A model generated the notes under the pieces. That model ran no database searches. It was given only the letters and a program-made list of their open reading frames with translations, and was not told the DNA's origin. Of a stretch of DNA of 64,000 nt, positions 25,917 to 35,360 are shown in pieces (the stretch's first letter is position 1; every line of letters starts with the position of its first letter). Source of the stretch: Ga0077555 sp050250755 (lineage in GTDB: Bacteria; Pseudomonadota; Alphaproteobacteria; Rhizobiales; Hyphomicrobiaceae); contig JBFWOB010000012.1 of NCBI GenBank assembly GCA_050250755.1, forward strand, positions 62,001 to 126,000, written 5' to 3'. A program made the translations under genes and the position numbers.

Positions 25917-26302
25917 GACGGCCTCCTGCCAAAAGACACGGAACAGTACGGCAGGCAGGAGAGCAGTCAACCTTTACCCGCGAAACTGTCGGTTGCTGGT
26001 GCGTTGGAAACGCTCCATCGCGTGGCGAGCGAGTCACGATCGTGTGAGGCTCTAGCGCCTAGTGGTGTGGCGTCGGTATCACGCTGGAATGAGTGCTTAC
26101 TGATTCGAGAACAGTGCCGCCTTGACGTTGCCGCAGTATTTGTCGATTTCGGAGAGGCTACTGAGACGGTCATCCTATTCGGCGTTTGCACGTTGTGCGC
26201 CCTATCGGCACGGGCGCACGCCGTCGGCCTGTTCGTGTCTCACCGCTTCTTAGCGTTGCTGTAGCAGCGTGCGCATGATGTTTCTGTCAGGGAACTCAGA
26301 CC
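25917..26302. other. intergenic region without recognised features
   Basis: About 390 bp. Short overlapping frames on both strands show no family likeness. It presumably holds the promoter of the leftward gene at 25916. Confidence 0.35.
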
Positions 26303-26578
26303 TTGTCACCACGGATCACCTCGCCAGCCCTTTCCAAGGTTTTGCCGCCGCCATTGCCTCTCGCTCAGAGGGTTGAAGCCGCGCGAGCGGCAAACGCGCC
26401 CAGGCCTCCGGTGCGACGAGGTTGGTCGCTGGTGCGTCGAGCTTTGATCGGACTTGTGTTGATGATCGCGACGGCGGTGGGAAGCGCTTGGCTGCTCGAT
26501 GCGTCCATCGACAAGAGCGAGGATCAGTCGATGGTCCCCGACGGCGGTCGTGTGGAGTTTACGAGAGTGAGGAGTTGA
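26303..26578 (+). CDS. possible small single-pass membrane protein
   Basis: A 91-residue frame from a TTG codon. It has a Pro/Arg-rich N-terminus (LPPPLPLAQRVEAARAANAP), one hydrophobic segment of about 20 residues (ALIGLVLMIATAVGSAWLL) preceded by Arg residues, and a short charged tail. The single plausible transmembrane helix with positive-inside charge is the only evidence for it. No homologue is recognised and the start codon is uncertain. Confidence 0.35.
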   Translation: MSPRITSPALSKVLPPPLPLAQRVEAARAANAPRPPVRRGWSLVRRALIGLVLMIATAVGSAWLLDASIDKSEDQSMVPDGGRVEFTRVRS

Positions 26579-26732
26579 AGTCTCCGGCCGGAGAAGCAGA
26601 AGCTACCGCAGCCACCTGCAACGATAACTCATCTTATGCTGTCGGCGTACGGGAGTCGTATCGGTGATAGTCGTGCCCTCTGTCGGCACGAGAACGATCA
26701 CGATCGTGTTTGGTCCGCGTGACGTTTCGTAT

Positions 26733-28076
26733 CTAAGAGAATTCATTGTCGGTTTGGTGGGCCGTGTCCCGGTGTGTGCGGCCCACGCTGAGGTAGGTGA
26801 AGCCCAGGCGTGTCATTTCTTCCGGGCGATAGATGTTGCGCAGATCCACGACGATAGGCGACGAGAGCAAGGACTTTATGCGTCGAAGGTCCAACGCTCT
26901 GAACTCATTCCATTCTGTGACGATGACCATGGCGTCGGCGCCAGCGATGCAGTCGTAGGCACTTTCGGCGAGTACGAGGCCGGGTAAGATTGCCCGTGCT
27001 TGCTGCATGCCTTCCGGATCATAACCACGAACCACCGCCCCGGCGTCCTCGAGCGCCGTGATGAGCGCAATGGAGGGTGCGTCGCGCATATCATCGGTAT
27101 TCGGCTTGAACGCAAGGCCAAGCACCGCGATCGTGCGGTCGCGTACCGAGCCACCGCAGGCTTGGATCACCTTGCGAGCCATGGCGCGCTTGCGCTGCTC
27201 ATTGACCGCAGCGACCGTCTCGACGATGCGCAGCGGTGCGGCGTGATCTTGCGCTGTCTTGACGAGTGCGAGTGTGTCTTTGGGAAAGCACGAACCGCCA
27301 TAGCCAGGCCCGGCGTGCAGGAATTTCGGACCAATCCGTTTGTCGAGGCCGATCCCGCGCGCAACTTCTTGGACGTTGGCGCCGACCTGCTCGCACAAAT
27401 CCGCCATCTCATTGATGAAGGTAATCTTGGTCGCGAGGAACGCATTGGCCGCATATTTGATGAGTTCGGAGGTACGCCTATCCGTGAACATGATTGGTGG
27501 GTGGTTCAGATAGAGCGGGCGGTAGACCTCATTCATAACCTCGCGCGAGCGCTCATCCTCGCAACCGATGACGATACGGTCGGGGCGCTTGAAGTCTTCA
27601 ATCGCGGAGCCTTCCCGAAGGAACTCGGGATTAGAGGCCACGGCGAGCGGCAAGTCGGAGCGCATCTTGCGAACAATGCGCTCGACCTCGTCGCCGGTGC
27701 CGACGGGAACGGTTGATTTCGTTGCGACGACGAGGAAATCACGTGCTGCTTCCGCGACTTCCCGCGCCGCCTGATAGACGTATGATAAGTCCGCGTGCCC
27801 GTCGCCCCGACGCGATGGCGTGCCGACGGCCAGAAAAACGACCTCTGCACTAGGTACACTAGCAGAGAGATCGGTCGAGAATGCGAGCCGACCTGCACGC
27901 CGGTTCGATTGGACGAGCGCCTCAAGTCCTGGTTCGTAGATCGGAATCCGACCGGCTTCCAGGTCGGCGATCTTTGCTGCATCTTTGTCGACACAGACAA
28001 CGTCGTGACCAAAATCGGCAAAGCACGCGCCGGACACAAGGCCAACATAGCCGGAGCCGATCACTACGATGCGCAT
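26733..28076 (-). CDS. ugd: UDP-glucose 6-dehydrogenase
   Basis: A 447-residue enzyme that oxidises UDP-glucose to UDP-glucuronate with two NAD. The Rossmann loop is GSGYVGLVSG (residues 7-16), and VATKSTVPVGTG, NPEFLREGSAI and the catalytic C263 in GYGGSCFPKDT are all present. The C-terminal UDP-binding domain contains LGLAFKPNTDDMRDAPS. It opens the capsule region and supplies glucuronic acid for a surface polysaccharide. It is divergent from the broken kpsE gene, with 287 bp between them. The ATG at 28076 is the natural start (MRIVVIGSGY). Confidence 0.97.
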   Translation of the reverse strand: MRIVVIGSGYVGLVSGACFADFGHDVVCVDKDAAKIADLEAGRIPIYEPGLEALVQSNRRAGRLAFSTDLSASVPSAEVVFLAVGTPSRRGDGHADLSYVYQAAREVAEAARDFLVVATKSTVPVGTGDEVERIVRKMRSDLPLAVASNPEFLREGSAIEDFKRPDRIVIGCEDERSREVMNEVYRPLYLNHPPIMFTDRRTSELIKYAANAFLATKITFINEMADLCEQVGANVQEVARGIGLDKRIGPKFLHAGPGYGGSCFPKDTLALVKTAQDHAAPLRIVETVAAVNEQRKRAMARKVIQACGGSVRDRTIAVLGLAFKPNTDDMRDAPSIALITALEDAGAVVRGYDPEGMQQARAILPGLVLAESAYDCIAGADAMVIVTEWNEFRALDLRRIKSLLSSPIVVDLRNIYRPEEMTRLGFTYLSVGRTHRDTAHQTDNEFS

Positions 28077-28363
28077 GTCATCTCGTCCCGCTGTTGCTTC
28101 CGGACGGAATTTAGCTGACGGTCAGCGCCTCTGCGCGGCCCTATCGGGAGCGGCCGCGAAGCATCGCTTCTCCCAGCAACCGATGGCTGACTAGCACGGA
28201 CCTTGAATGCTGGCGGCGACCGTTGCGTGCGTCACGCCAACGCAGTGGCATCTTGGAGATCAGACTCAGGCGACGGTCTTTGCGGTGATCGGTTGATGGC
28301 ATGTTGCTGGCTCACACTCTTGCTCCCTCGAGCGCATCAGGCGCAGTATTGAGCTAGGGTCGC

Positions 28364-29567
28364 ATGCTCTTGGGGGAGTTCGCGGTCATTAGCGTGCGCA
28401 CTCGCCACTCCTTTGGGGCGAGGAGACGGGGCAATCAGTTGAACCAGATCACCCTCATGCCGGTTGGCCGGCCACTGGACGCGCCAAGCCGACGGCGGCG
28501 TCGCTTTTCGTGGCCGCGGCAATCCTGTTCATTTCTAATCGTCGTTGCTCTGCCGACGCTGCTTGCAGGCGTCTATTACGCTCTCATTGCAGCGGATCGA
28601 TATGAGGCAGTTTCCCAATTCGTCATCAGAAGCCCAAGCAATACGACGACCAGCCAAATAGCGAGCCTGGTGCAGGGCTCGACGATCGTCCGATCGTCGG
28701 ATGATGCGTTCATCGTGCAAGCTTACCTCGCTTCGCGCGACATCGTGCGCACATTAGTCGATACCGCAGAACTCGGGGCTCGTTTAGCCAGACCGGAGGC
28801 CGATTTCTTCTGGCGTTACCCGTCACCGTTCTTTGCGCATAACGAGGAGCGGCTCTTCAAACACATGCAGAGTCTCGCCTCGGTCGAGTACGACTTTTCG
28901 ACGGGTATCATGACGCTCAGAGTGCAAGCTTTCCGGCCGGAGGATTCCAAAGCGATTGCGGAAGCCATGCTTGTGGCCTCCGAGGGGCTGATCAATCGGC
29001 TGAGCGATCGTGCGCAGACCAACGCGATCTCCGCGGCTGAGCAAGAGGTGGAGCAGTCGCGTGCCCGTGCCCGGGAGGTCCAGACCAAGATTACCCACTA
29101 TCGCAACACGATCGGCATGATTGATCCGGGTCGAGTGTCTGCCGCGGCGCTGGAGACGATTGCGCGCCTGGCTCTCGAGTCCGCCCAAACGTCAGCGCAG
29201 ATCGCAGAAATTGAAAAATCATCGCCACAGAGCACGCAGATCGCTGCCCTTCGGCATCGTAAAGCGGCGCTCGACGATCAGATTCTCAGGGAGCAGGCCC
29301 GTCTCGCAGGTTCGGGTACCTCACTTGCGCCGATGATCGCCGAATATGAGCGATTGACCCTGGAGCGGAGCTTCGCTGAGCGTACTGCGGTTGGATACGG
29401 AACGGCAGAAGCTGTTTCTCGAGCGCATTTCAAATCCATCGGCGCCGGACTACCCGCAATATCCGAAACGATTGCTTGGGATTATTGCGATTTTCCTCGT
29501 CAGCATCACGCTCTACGGCATCGGGCGGATGCTTGTTGGAGATGCGCGCGAGCATAGAGATATGTGA
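28364..29567 (+). pseudogene. kpsE: kpsE-like capsule export gene, frameshifted near its 3' end
   Basis: A KpsE/Wzz-type inner-membrane protein of capsule export. The first transmembrane helix (about residues 53-75) is followed by the domain with DFSTGIMTLRVQAFRPEDSKAIAEAML (in parts) and a coiled coil. At about base 29375-29394 the reading frame changes: the open frame continues as unrelated sequence to a stop at 29557. The +1 frame carries the genuine C-terminus (KLFLERISNPSAPDYPQ, then RLLGIIAIFLVSITLYGIG) and stops at 29567. That stop overlaps the kpsT GTG start as GTGA. Against the intact paralogue at 41408, the distance between FA (29372) and LFLERI (29412) is 40 rather than 72 bases, a deficit of about 32. 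The encoded protein would lack its second membrane helix. The start may be 28364 or the later ATG at 28457. Confidence 0.85.
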
Positions 29568-30295
29568 ATGCGGCGATGCAACTGAAACGCGATGATGTAC
29601 CGCCGTGGGGTGAAGCACGCCGTGACTCTGGTGATGAAGGTGGCCGGTGCATTGCGGCCCGTGGCATCGTCAAGGAGTTTCGTACTGAGATCGGCCTTAG
29701 ACGCGTTCTCGACGGTATCTCGTTCACTGTTGGCGTCGGGGAACGCATGGCCGTGCTCGGCCGTAACGGCGCCGGCAAGTCAACGTTGATCCAGATTCTT
29801 GCCGGGGTTCAATATCCGACGAGCGGCACCATAGATCGTGGTTTGCGCATGTCCTGGCCGTTGGCTTTGGGAGGGGGATTCGAGGGCGAGCTGACCGGTT
29901 ACGACAATGTTCGCTTCATCTCGCGCATCTACGACGTTCCCTTTCGCGAGACATACGATTTCATCGAGGATTTTACGGAGCTGGGGAAACTGCTGCGCAT
30001 GCCGGTGCGGTTCTATTCCTCGGGAATGCGCATGCGGCTCGCGTTTGCGCTGTCCCTTGCGATCGACTTCGATTGCTTTCTGATCGATGAGGTCATTCTC
30101 GTTGGCGACACGCGATTTCAGCAGAAATGCCACGCCGAGATTTTCGGGAAGCGTAAAGATCGAGCGATGATTCTTGCCATTCATAACCATGAGATCGTGC
30201 ATCAGCATTGCACGTCCGCTCTGGTTTTGAAGGGCGGGCGCGGTATTGTTTTGAGGGATCTCAACCTCGCTACAGACATCTACCATTCGCTGTGA
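29564..30295 (+). CDS. kpsT: capsular polysaccharide ABC exporter ATP-binding protein
   Basis: A 243-residue KpsT/Wzt-like ATPase. The Walker A is GRNGAGKST at residues 66-74. The Q-loop region GGGFEGELTGYDNVRFISR, the signature SSGMRMRLAFAL and the Walker B DCFLIDEV are typical of polysaccharide exporters. The GTG at 29564 overlaps the ancestral kpsE stop by four bases. Its usual partner KpsM is not adjacent but lies 12 kb away at 42601, beside a second, intact kpsE. The residues before the ATPase core (1-30) are unusually polar and variable. Confidence 0.93.
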   Translation: MNAAMQLKRDDVPPWGEARRDSGDEGGRCIAARGIVKEFRTEIGLRRVLDGISFTVGVGERMAVLGRNGAGKSTLIQILAGVQYPTSGTIDRGLRMSWPLALGGGFEGELTGYDNVRFISRIYDVPFRETYDFIEDFTELGKLLRMPVRFYSSGMRMRLAFALSLAIDFDCFLIDEVILVGDTRFQQKCHAEIFGKRKDRAMILAIHNHEIVHQHCTSALVLKGGRGIVLRDLNLATDIYHSL

Positions 30296-30335
30296 ATCGT
30301 GCGGTAACGTCTTGGTTGGGGAATTGGGGCATGAC

Positions 30336-31622
30336 ATGAGCACACGGGAGCAATTTGCGCTATGGGCTAGCGCCCGTGGACTGCAACTCTGGCGAGCCTG
30401 CGCGCCGATTTATAATCTCGCGATTCGCGAAGGGGTTCGACGCGTGTTTCGTCCCGCGCGGACGGACCGATATATGACCGGACGTGATGTGCGCATCGTC
30501 GGCCTGCTCTCTACGGCGACGGGTGTCGGTCTATCCGCGCGGCTGTGCATCGATGAGCTTCAGCGAAGCGGCTATTGCGTGTCGACGTGCAATCTGTCGG
30601 GAATTTTCGGCGTCGATGACGAGATCGCATATTGCTCTGGTACGGTTGGTACTGGGCAGACCGGCGGCCTCACGATCTATCATCTGAACCCACCGCTGAT
30701 GCTGCTGGGCATGCTGGCGGCGGGGCCGCGGCGCTATTATTGTGGGCCGAACATTGCTTATTGGGCTTGGGAGGTACCCGAGCTTCCGCCGGAGTGGATC
30801 GTGGCACTCGACTATGTCGATGCCATCATGACGCCATCCAGCTTCTGCCAGGAGATCATCCAAAAATACACGCCGAAGCCTGTGTTCTTGGTGCCCCATC
30901 CGATTCAGGTGGTTATCGAGCGAGAGAGGGGCATGTCAGTTACGGCGAACGGAAGTCCGTTTCGCGTTCTTTCCATCTTTAATTGCGGCTCCTCGTTGCA
31001 ACGGAAGAATCCCTTCGCGGCGATTGACGCTTTCAAGCTGGCATTCGGCGATGATCCGGACGCCGAGTTGATCCTCAAGATCTCGGATGGCCGCCAGCAT
31101 AAGTCCGAAGTCGCCGAACTCATGAAATACATCGGCGCCGCGAGAAACATCCGTGTTCTCGATGCACTGATGACAGAAGCCGAACTCGACGGATTGATCC
31201 GGTCGGCAGACGCTTACATATCGTTGCACCGCTCCGAGGGTTTCGGCCTCTCGGTCGCCGAGGCAGTCATGAGGGGCATTCCTGTCGTCGTGACTGGGTG
31301 GTCCGGGACACAGGATTTCTGCCCTCCGGATCTTGCCTACGTTGTCGATCACCAACAGGTCGGACTCGACGATCGTCACCCTGCCTATTGTCACGTTCGC
31401 GATGCGCACTGGGCAGAGCCTTCGATCAGTGTTGCGGCGCGACATCTTTTGGAGGTGCGCCGCGATCCCGCGCGCGCGATGGAGCGCGCCGCCAGGTTGC
31501 GAGAGCGATTGATCGAGCACATCGATGCGCATCGCTACTCAAAAGCAATCGATGCATTTGCGCACGGGAGCCGCCCAGTTGTCGATAGCGTGCCCGCCTC
31601 AGTTCAGCAATCTCTGGTATAG
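30336..31622 (+). CDS. glycosyltransferase, GT4-like
   Basis: A 428-residue GT-B glycosyltransferase. The C-terminal donor-binding motif is HRSEGFGLSVAEAVMRGIPVVVTGWSG (in parts), with the E-x7-E pair characteristic of GT4. The N-terminal domain includes GVGLSARLCIDELQRSG and a Trp/Pro-rich segment YWAWEVPELPPEWI. There are no membrane spans, so it acts at the cytoplasmic face on the growing glycan. The ATG at 30336 follows TTGGGGC. It is 40 bp downstream of kpsT, and its 3' end overlaps the facing glycosyltransferase gene by 24 bp. Confidence 0.88.
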   Translation: MSTREQFALWASARGLQLWRACAPIYNLAIREGVRRVFRPARTDRYMTGRDVRIVGLLSTATGVGLSARLCIDELQRSGYCVSTCNLSGIFGVDDEIAYCSGTVGTGQTGGLTIYHLNPPLMLLGMLAAGPRRYYCGPNIAYWAWEVPELPPEWIVALDYVDAIMTPSSFCQEIIQKYTPKPVFLVPHPIQVVIERERGMSVTANGSPFRVLSIFNCGSSLQRKNPFAAIDAFKLAFGDDPDAELILKISDGRQHKSEVAELMKYIGAARNIRVLDALMTEAELDGLIRSADAYISLHRSEGFGLSVAEAVMRGIPVVVTGWSGTQDFCPPDLAYVVDHQQVGLDDRHPAYCHVRDAHWAEPSISVAARHLLEVRRDPARAMERAARLRERLIEHIDAHRYSKAIDAFAHGSRPVVDSVPASVQQSLV

Positions 31623-32924
31623 CTTCGCGAGCCGTTTGCTGTAACGGTCAGGCGAGAATTTTTGCGCTTGCACTCTCCCCTTGGTGACAAGTGCAGCGCA
31701 GAGATCGTCGTCGCTATCCAACGTGCGGATGCCTTTTGCAATGGCATCGACGTCATATGGATCGACGAGGAGGGCTGCGTCTCCGGCGATCTCCGGCAAT
31801 GAGGACACATTCGCGGTCAACACGGGTGTTCCCGCAACCATAGCCTCTAGCACCGGAAGGCCGAAGCCTTCATAGATCGATGGGAAAAGCACGGCACGCG
31901 CGCCGCGCATCAAGGCGACGAGGTCCGGGAGCTGCAAATAGGCCAGCCGCCGAACGCGGCGATACGGGGTAATGCGCCCATTCCTCATGATATAAGTCAG
32001 GAATCGTTCGTCGCCGATTTTTTCCAGATCGCGATCGAACTGCCAAGCCGGCGCACCGACAATGACCAACGGCCGCGAGCTGCCCGATGATGCGTAGGCG
32101 TCGACCAATCTCGAGATGTTTTTCTTGGGCTCAATCGCGCCAACAAACAAAAAGTACCGCCCGGGCTCGAGCTGAAACACGTGCTCCAGTTCGTCGGCTA
32201 CCTCACGCATCGGCATGGACAGCAGGGCCTCGGGGATCTGCACCGACTGGTAGGTATTGGTGACCCGGTATTCGGAGATCTTCAACAACTTGACGATGTC
32301 ACGCTTCGAATGTTCGGAGACCGTTACGATATGGTCGGCATTCCGCGCCAAGTGACGTGTGAGCTCCAGAAAATACTTCTTGTCGTCGAGTGTGGCATAG
32401 GGAAGCCGCAAGGGGACAAGGTCGTGGATCGTATAGATATTCGGGCAACCCTCGACCCGCAGTGGGATTGGCTGCGTGGCATGAAAGAGATCGGGCTTGG
32501 TATCCATCTTGAGCTGCGGCCGCGATTTATAGCGGCGGAAGTGCAACCGAGCGACGTCGGGTAATCCGCGAACGGCGTGGATGCGATCGAAGTTAGCGAA
32601 CCGACCGCCGGCGGGCTGCAATACGGCGTTGCCGAACTGCAATGCGGTGGCGGAGATGCCAAAGGGCGATCCCACGATGGCATGGCGGGCAAGCCCGGCT
32701 GCGCGCAGCATCCAGTGACGGTTCTTTGCGCGCGCGTCGAAAAAGGACACCTCGCTGAGGAGCGCATCGTTCGTGGCGATGTTGACATGCGTACCGATAA
32801 CGGCCTCGGTCGCGTGGCCCAGCGAGCGGAGGGTCGAATTCAACATTCTTGCATAAGTCGCGATGCCAGTTCCCGTTTCAAGTGTAAGATTGTGGCCTTC
32901 CAGCAGGATTGTCTTGCGCGGCAT
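31599..32924 (-). CDS. glycosyltransferase family 4 protein
   Basis: A 441-residue GT-B enzyme. LEGHNLTLETGTGIATYARML is the N-terminal acceptor-side loop, YFLFVGAIEPKKNISRLVDAY marks the start of the second domain, and FPSIYEGFGLPVLEAMVAGTPVLT carries the nucleotide-sugar E-x7-E motif. The homology start is the ATG at 32924; the frame runs on to 33014. It overlaps the convergent glycosyltransferase at its 3' end by 24 bp. It is oriented with the methyltransferase and unknown gene upstream (110 bp away) and is probably in their operon. Confidence 0.93.
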   Translation of the reverse strand: MPRKTILLEGHNLTLETGTGIATYARMLNSTLRSLGHATEAVIGTHVNIATNDALLSEVSFFDARAKNRHWMLRAAGLARHAIVGSPFGISATALQFGNAVLQPAGGRFANFDRIHAVRGLPDVARLHFRRYKSRPQLKMDTKPDLFHATQPIPLRVEGCPNIYTIHDLVPLRLPYATLDDKKYFLELTRHLARNADHIVTVSEHSKRDIVKLLKISEYRVTNTYQSVQIPEALLSMPMREVADELEHVFQLEPGRYFLFVGAIEPKKNISRLVDAYASSGSSRPLVIVGAPAWQFDRDLEKIGDERFLTYIMRNGRITPYRRVRRLAYLQLPDLVALMRGARAVLFPSIYEGFGLPVLEAMVAGTPVLTANVSSLPEIAGDAALLVDPYDVDAIAKGIRTLDSDDDLCAALVTKGRVQAQKFSPDRYSKRLAKLYQRLLN

Positions 32925-33034
32925 CGTTACTCCAGGGCGCGGTCTCCAGTGGAGCCACACATCGTTCTCGGAATTAGCGGAGCAGTATCGCGTGATGGAA
33001 TCTCGCGATGGCATATGACAATTCGCGCAAGTCG

Positions 33035-34054
33035 CTAATGGATGCGCTCTACGACGACTGCGTGCAGGATGAAGCGACCTTCGATTGCGCCCTCTTCGTT
33101 GGACAATCGAATTTGCAAGGGGAGCCTCGGCTCTTCGATGGCGATATCGAAGGACGAGGTAAAGCGTCCGTCACGAGGCAATCGTGCTACGCCTTCCTCG
33201 ATGGTCCGATCGGTATACGCATCGATTTTCAAGATATTGCCGGACACGTTGTTCGCGATTTCGAAGTCGACGGAAACGCGCCAAGCACCGGATGGGAGAT
33301 GGAAGTAGGGTCCGAAGGCAAAACAACGCCGCCCACCAATCAGCTCGATTGGCCCTGCAATGGGTTCGCCATGCGGCTTCGCTCCGAGAAAGACTCCGGT
33401 TGCCCAGGTAAAACGCTCGGCAGCCTTGCCATTAAGTAATGACGTATACCCATCGAGAGCAGACGCAGCGAGCGCCATGTCCGCGGTTGAAGAGCCGCCT
33501 AAGCCTGACGGCATGATGGCCTGCAACGTGGTGCCGTTGGCGTCAATGTGGAGCTTCTTCTTTATCACTTCTGCAAGACGCTCTTTGTCGAGCGATAGGC
33601 CGTAAATCCGCGCCAAGCCCTCGACGAGTCCGCTGACCTCAACGTTAGCTATCGACGGTGTCAATGTGTAGGTGGTGGCGTCGAGTGCGATATCGTGCAG
33701 TGTCCCGAGGCTTTGACTCGCGAGGCGGAGAGCGGGCAGTCCGGTCAGATCTCGCGTCTTTGCCAGATGGTCGACGATGGCCGCCGGTGGCTCCAGGCAG
33801 ACCACGACTGGTATATTCGCATCGACCACCATGCGCGTGATGTCCTGCGAGGGGATGTCTGCAAACATCACGACCGGTTTCTCGCCGCGCTGCGCCCAGG
33901 CCTTACGCAGATCATCAGCAGTTCCGGCTGCAATCCAGTAATAGCTGCCAAGCGCAGTTTCGGTGAGCGCCTGCACTACTTTCAGGACGGCCGCCGTGAG
34001 TGGCGAGGGTGTGCCCAAGACAGCGAAGAACATTGTTTCAGTGTCCGCAACCAT
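33035..34054 (-). CDS. unrecognised protein of the glycan locus, C-terminal beta-sandwich-like domain
   Basis: A 339-residue protein that I cannot place. The N-terminal 130 residues alternate strands and helices (FFAVLGTPSP, KPVVMFADIPSQDITRMVV, IPVVVCLEPPAAIVDHLAK), as in an alpha/beta fold with no P-loop. The middle is helical. The last 110 residues look all-beta, with CFAFGPYFHLPSGAWRVSVDF, a pattern seen in accessory domains of surface-glycan glycosyltransferases. There is no signal peptide. The start at 34054 overlaps the methyltransferase stop by 17 bp; an ATG at 34033 would avoid the overlap. Its neighbours imply a role in glycan modification. Confidence 0.8.
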   Translation of the reverse strand: MVADTETMFFAVLGTPSPLTAAVLKVVQALTETALGSYYWIAAGTADDLRKAWAQRGEKPVVMFADIPSQDITRMVVDANIPVVVCLEPPAAIVDHLAKTRDLTGLPALRLASQSLGTLHDIALDATTYTLTPSIANVEVSGLVEGLARIYGLSLDKERLAEVIKKKLHIDANGTTLQAIMPSGLGGSSTADMALAASALDGYTSLLNGKAAERFTWATGVFLGAKPHGEPIAGPIELIGGRRCFAFGPYFHLPSGAWRVSVDFEIANNVSGNILKIDAYTDRTIEEGVARLPRDGRFTSSFDIAIEEPRLPLQIRLSNEEGAIEGRFILHAVVVERIH

Positions 34055-35090
34055 CGGCCTTGATTACGATCAGGCCGAAGCACGTGGAGGCGAAGCCGTC
34101 CAGCATCAGCTTCAGATGCTGGCTCCCACGCGCCCAATCCGGTGCGGTGTTCGCAAGGTCGTGATCATAGGGGGGCAGATCGGTAAATCGATCCATCGGA
34201 CCGTTGCCGACGTTGAAGTCGAGATGAGCGACTTGGTGGCCTTGGCTAGTCAGCCTGTCGGCAATTTCGCGGAAATGCCTCTTCTGGAACAGCACCGTGG
34301 CCCAGTTGTCGATGGTCTCGGTGTCGTTCAGAAAGTTGAATTCCGTCGTGTGAACGGCGAGGCCGCCAGGACGAAGCGTTGCAAGGCTGTTTTCGATGAA
34401 GTCCAAGCCTTGGCGAATGGAGCCCAGGTGCTCGAGACTGCAAAGCGACCAGCAGAAATCATAATCTTTCAGCGACTCTGGAATGGCATTCATATCGACA
34501 TATTCGAGCGTGACGTGCTCGAGGAATCTCTTCTTGGCGACGAGATGAGCGTGATGGCCTTTCTCGAGGCTCGAGGTATGCTGCCTCGTGTCGACCCATC
34601 CCTTCTGCGCAGCGATCTCCTGGGCTAGATCGGTCATTGTGATGTGGCAACCAATCGCTGCAAGATAGCTCGGGATCGGCTCCTCGCCACAACCGAAGCC
34701 GATACCGCGCTTTCCCGCCTTTAACTGACCGTGCTCGTGAAGGGCTTGAAGGAGGAAGCAGTATTCCCAGACCTTGCGATGATAAATCGGGGCAATGCCG
34801 AGTTCGGAGGCCCACCAGGCGACCCACGCCGACTCAATATCCGCCTGCGTGGATGCCTTCGATGTCAGCGATGCGTTGACAGGCCCAGTGGCCCGTACGG
34901 GCGGCCTTGCCTCCGACAGCCTGCGTGCAAGGTCATAACCAAAAACTTTTAGGTTAAGTTTTATTCCCTCGATGTCCTTCGCGAGTTGCCATAGCGGACC
35001 GATGTTGGGGTGGCTCTGCTCATCCACCAATCTCAGAAGGCTCGCCAACTTTGCCTCGAGTGGCGGCTCTGGCGGCGGTTTCCATATCAT
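34038..35090 (-). CDS. class I SAM-dependent methyltransferase
   Basis: A 350-residue protein with a helical N-terminal part of about 125 residues and a class I methyltransferase domain. Motif I reads GIGFGCGEEPIPSYLA, then ITMTDLAQ (acidic residue after strand 2), VTLEYVDMNAIP and the post-motif strand DFCWSLCSLEHLG. It resembles methyltransferases found in rhizobial surface-polysaccharide clusters. It probably methylates a sugar or the chain end, but the acceptor is not known. It overlaps the next gene, giving a tight operon, and is divergent from the Wza-like gene. Confidence 0.88.
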   Translation of the reverse strand: MIWKPPPEPPLEAKLASLLRLVDEQSHPNIGPLWQLAKDIEGIKLNLKVFGYDLARRLSEARPPVRATGPVNASLTSKASTQADIESAWVAWWASELGIAPIYHRKVWEYCFLLQALHEHGQLKAGKRGIGFGCGEEPIPSYLAAIGCHITMTDLAQEIAAQKGWVDTRQHTSSLEKGHHAHLVAKKRFLEHVTLEYVDMNAIPESLKDYDFCWSLCSLEHLGSIRQGLDFIENSLATLRPGGLAVHTTEFNFLNDTETIDNWATVLFQKRHFREIADRLTSQGHQVAHLDFNVGNGPMDRFTDLPPYDHDLANTAPDWARGSQHLKLMLDGFASTCFGLIVIKADGCGH

Positions 35091-35360
35091 ATCTCGCTAT
35101 GCCCCCAAATTATTGGTTGGACTTGTCTTAGCGAAGTTCCGACCACGGTGAAAGCGCGCCGTCAGGGCGAGTAGTGGTTCGAATCAGCATCTTCCGAATG
35201 ATCCGACTACGGTGCTGTACTGCGAACGTGACGGCGCGCGTTTGTGACTTGTGGGCTGTGGAGCCGCGAAAAGTTGTTCGCGACATTTGCTCGATCGTTC
35301 AGACATAGGTATGTTTTCGCCGGGGCAGACGGCCGCGTTCACTAGGGCCGTGGGGGAGTC

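Noticed and set aside
29372..29420. Programmed ribosomal frameshifting as explanation for the kpsE discontinuity
   Set aside because: No slippery heptamer or homopolymer is visible at the junction, and about 32 bases of coiled-coil sequence are missing relative to the paralogue, which points to a deletion.
35165..35190. tRNA T-loop-like string GGTTCGAATC
   Set aside because: The flanking bases do not form a T-stem and no acceptor or anticodon arm can be built around it.
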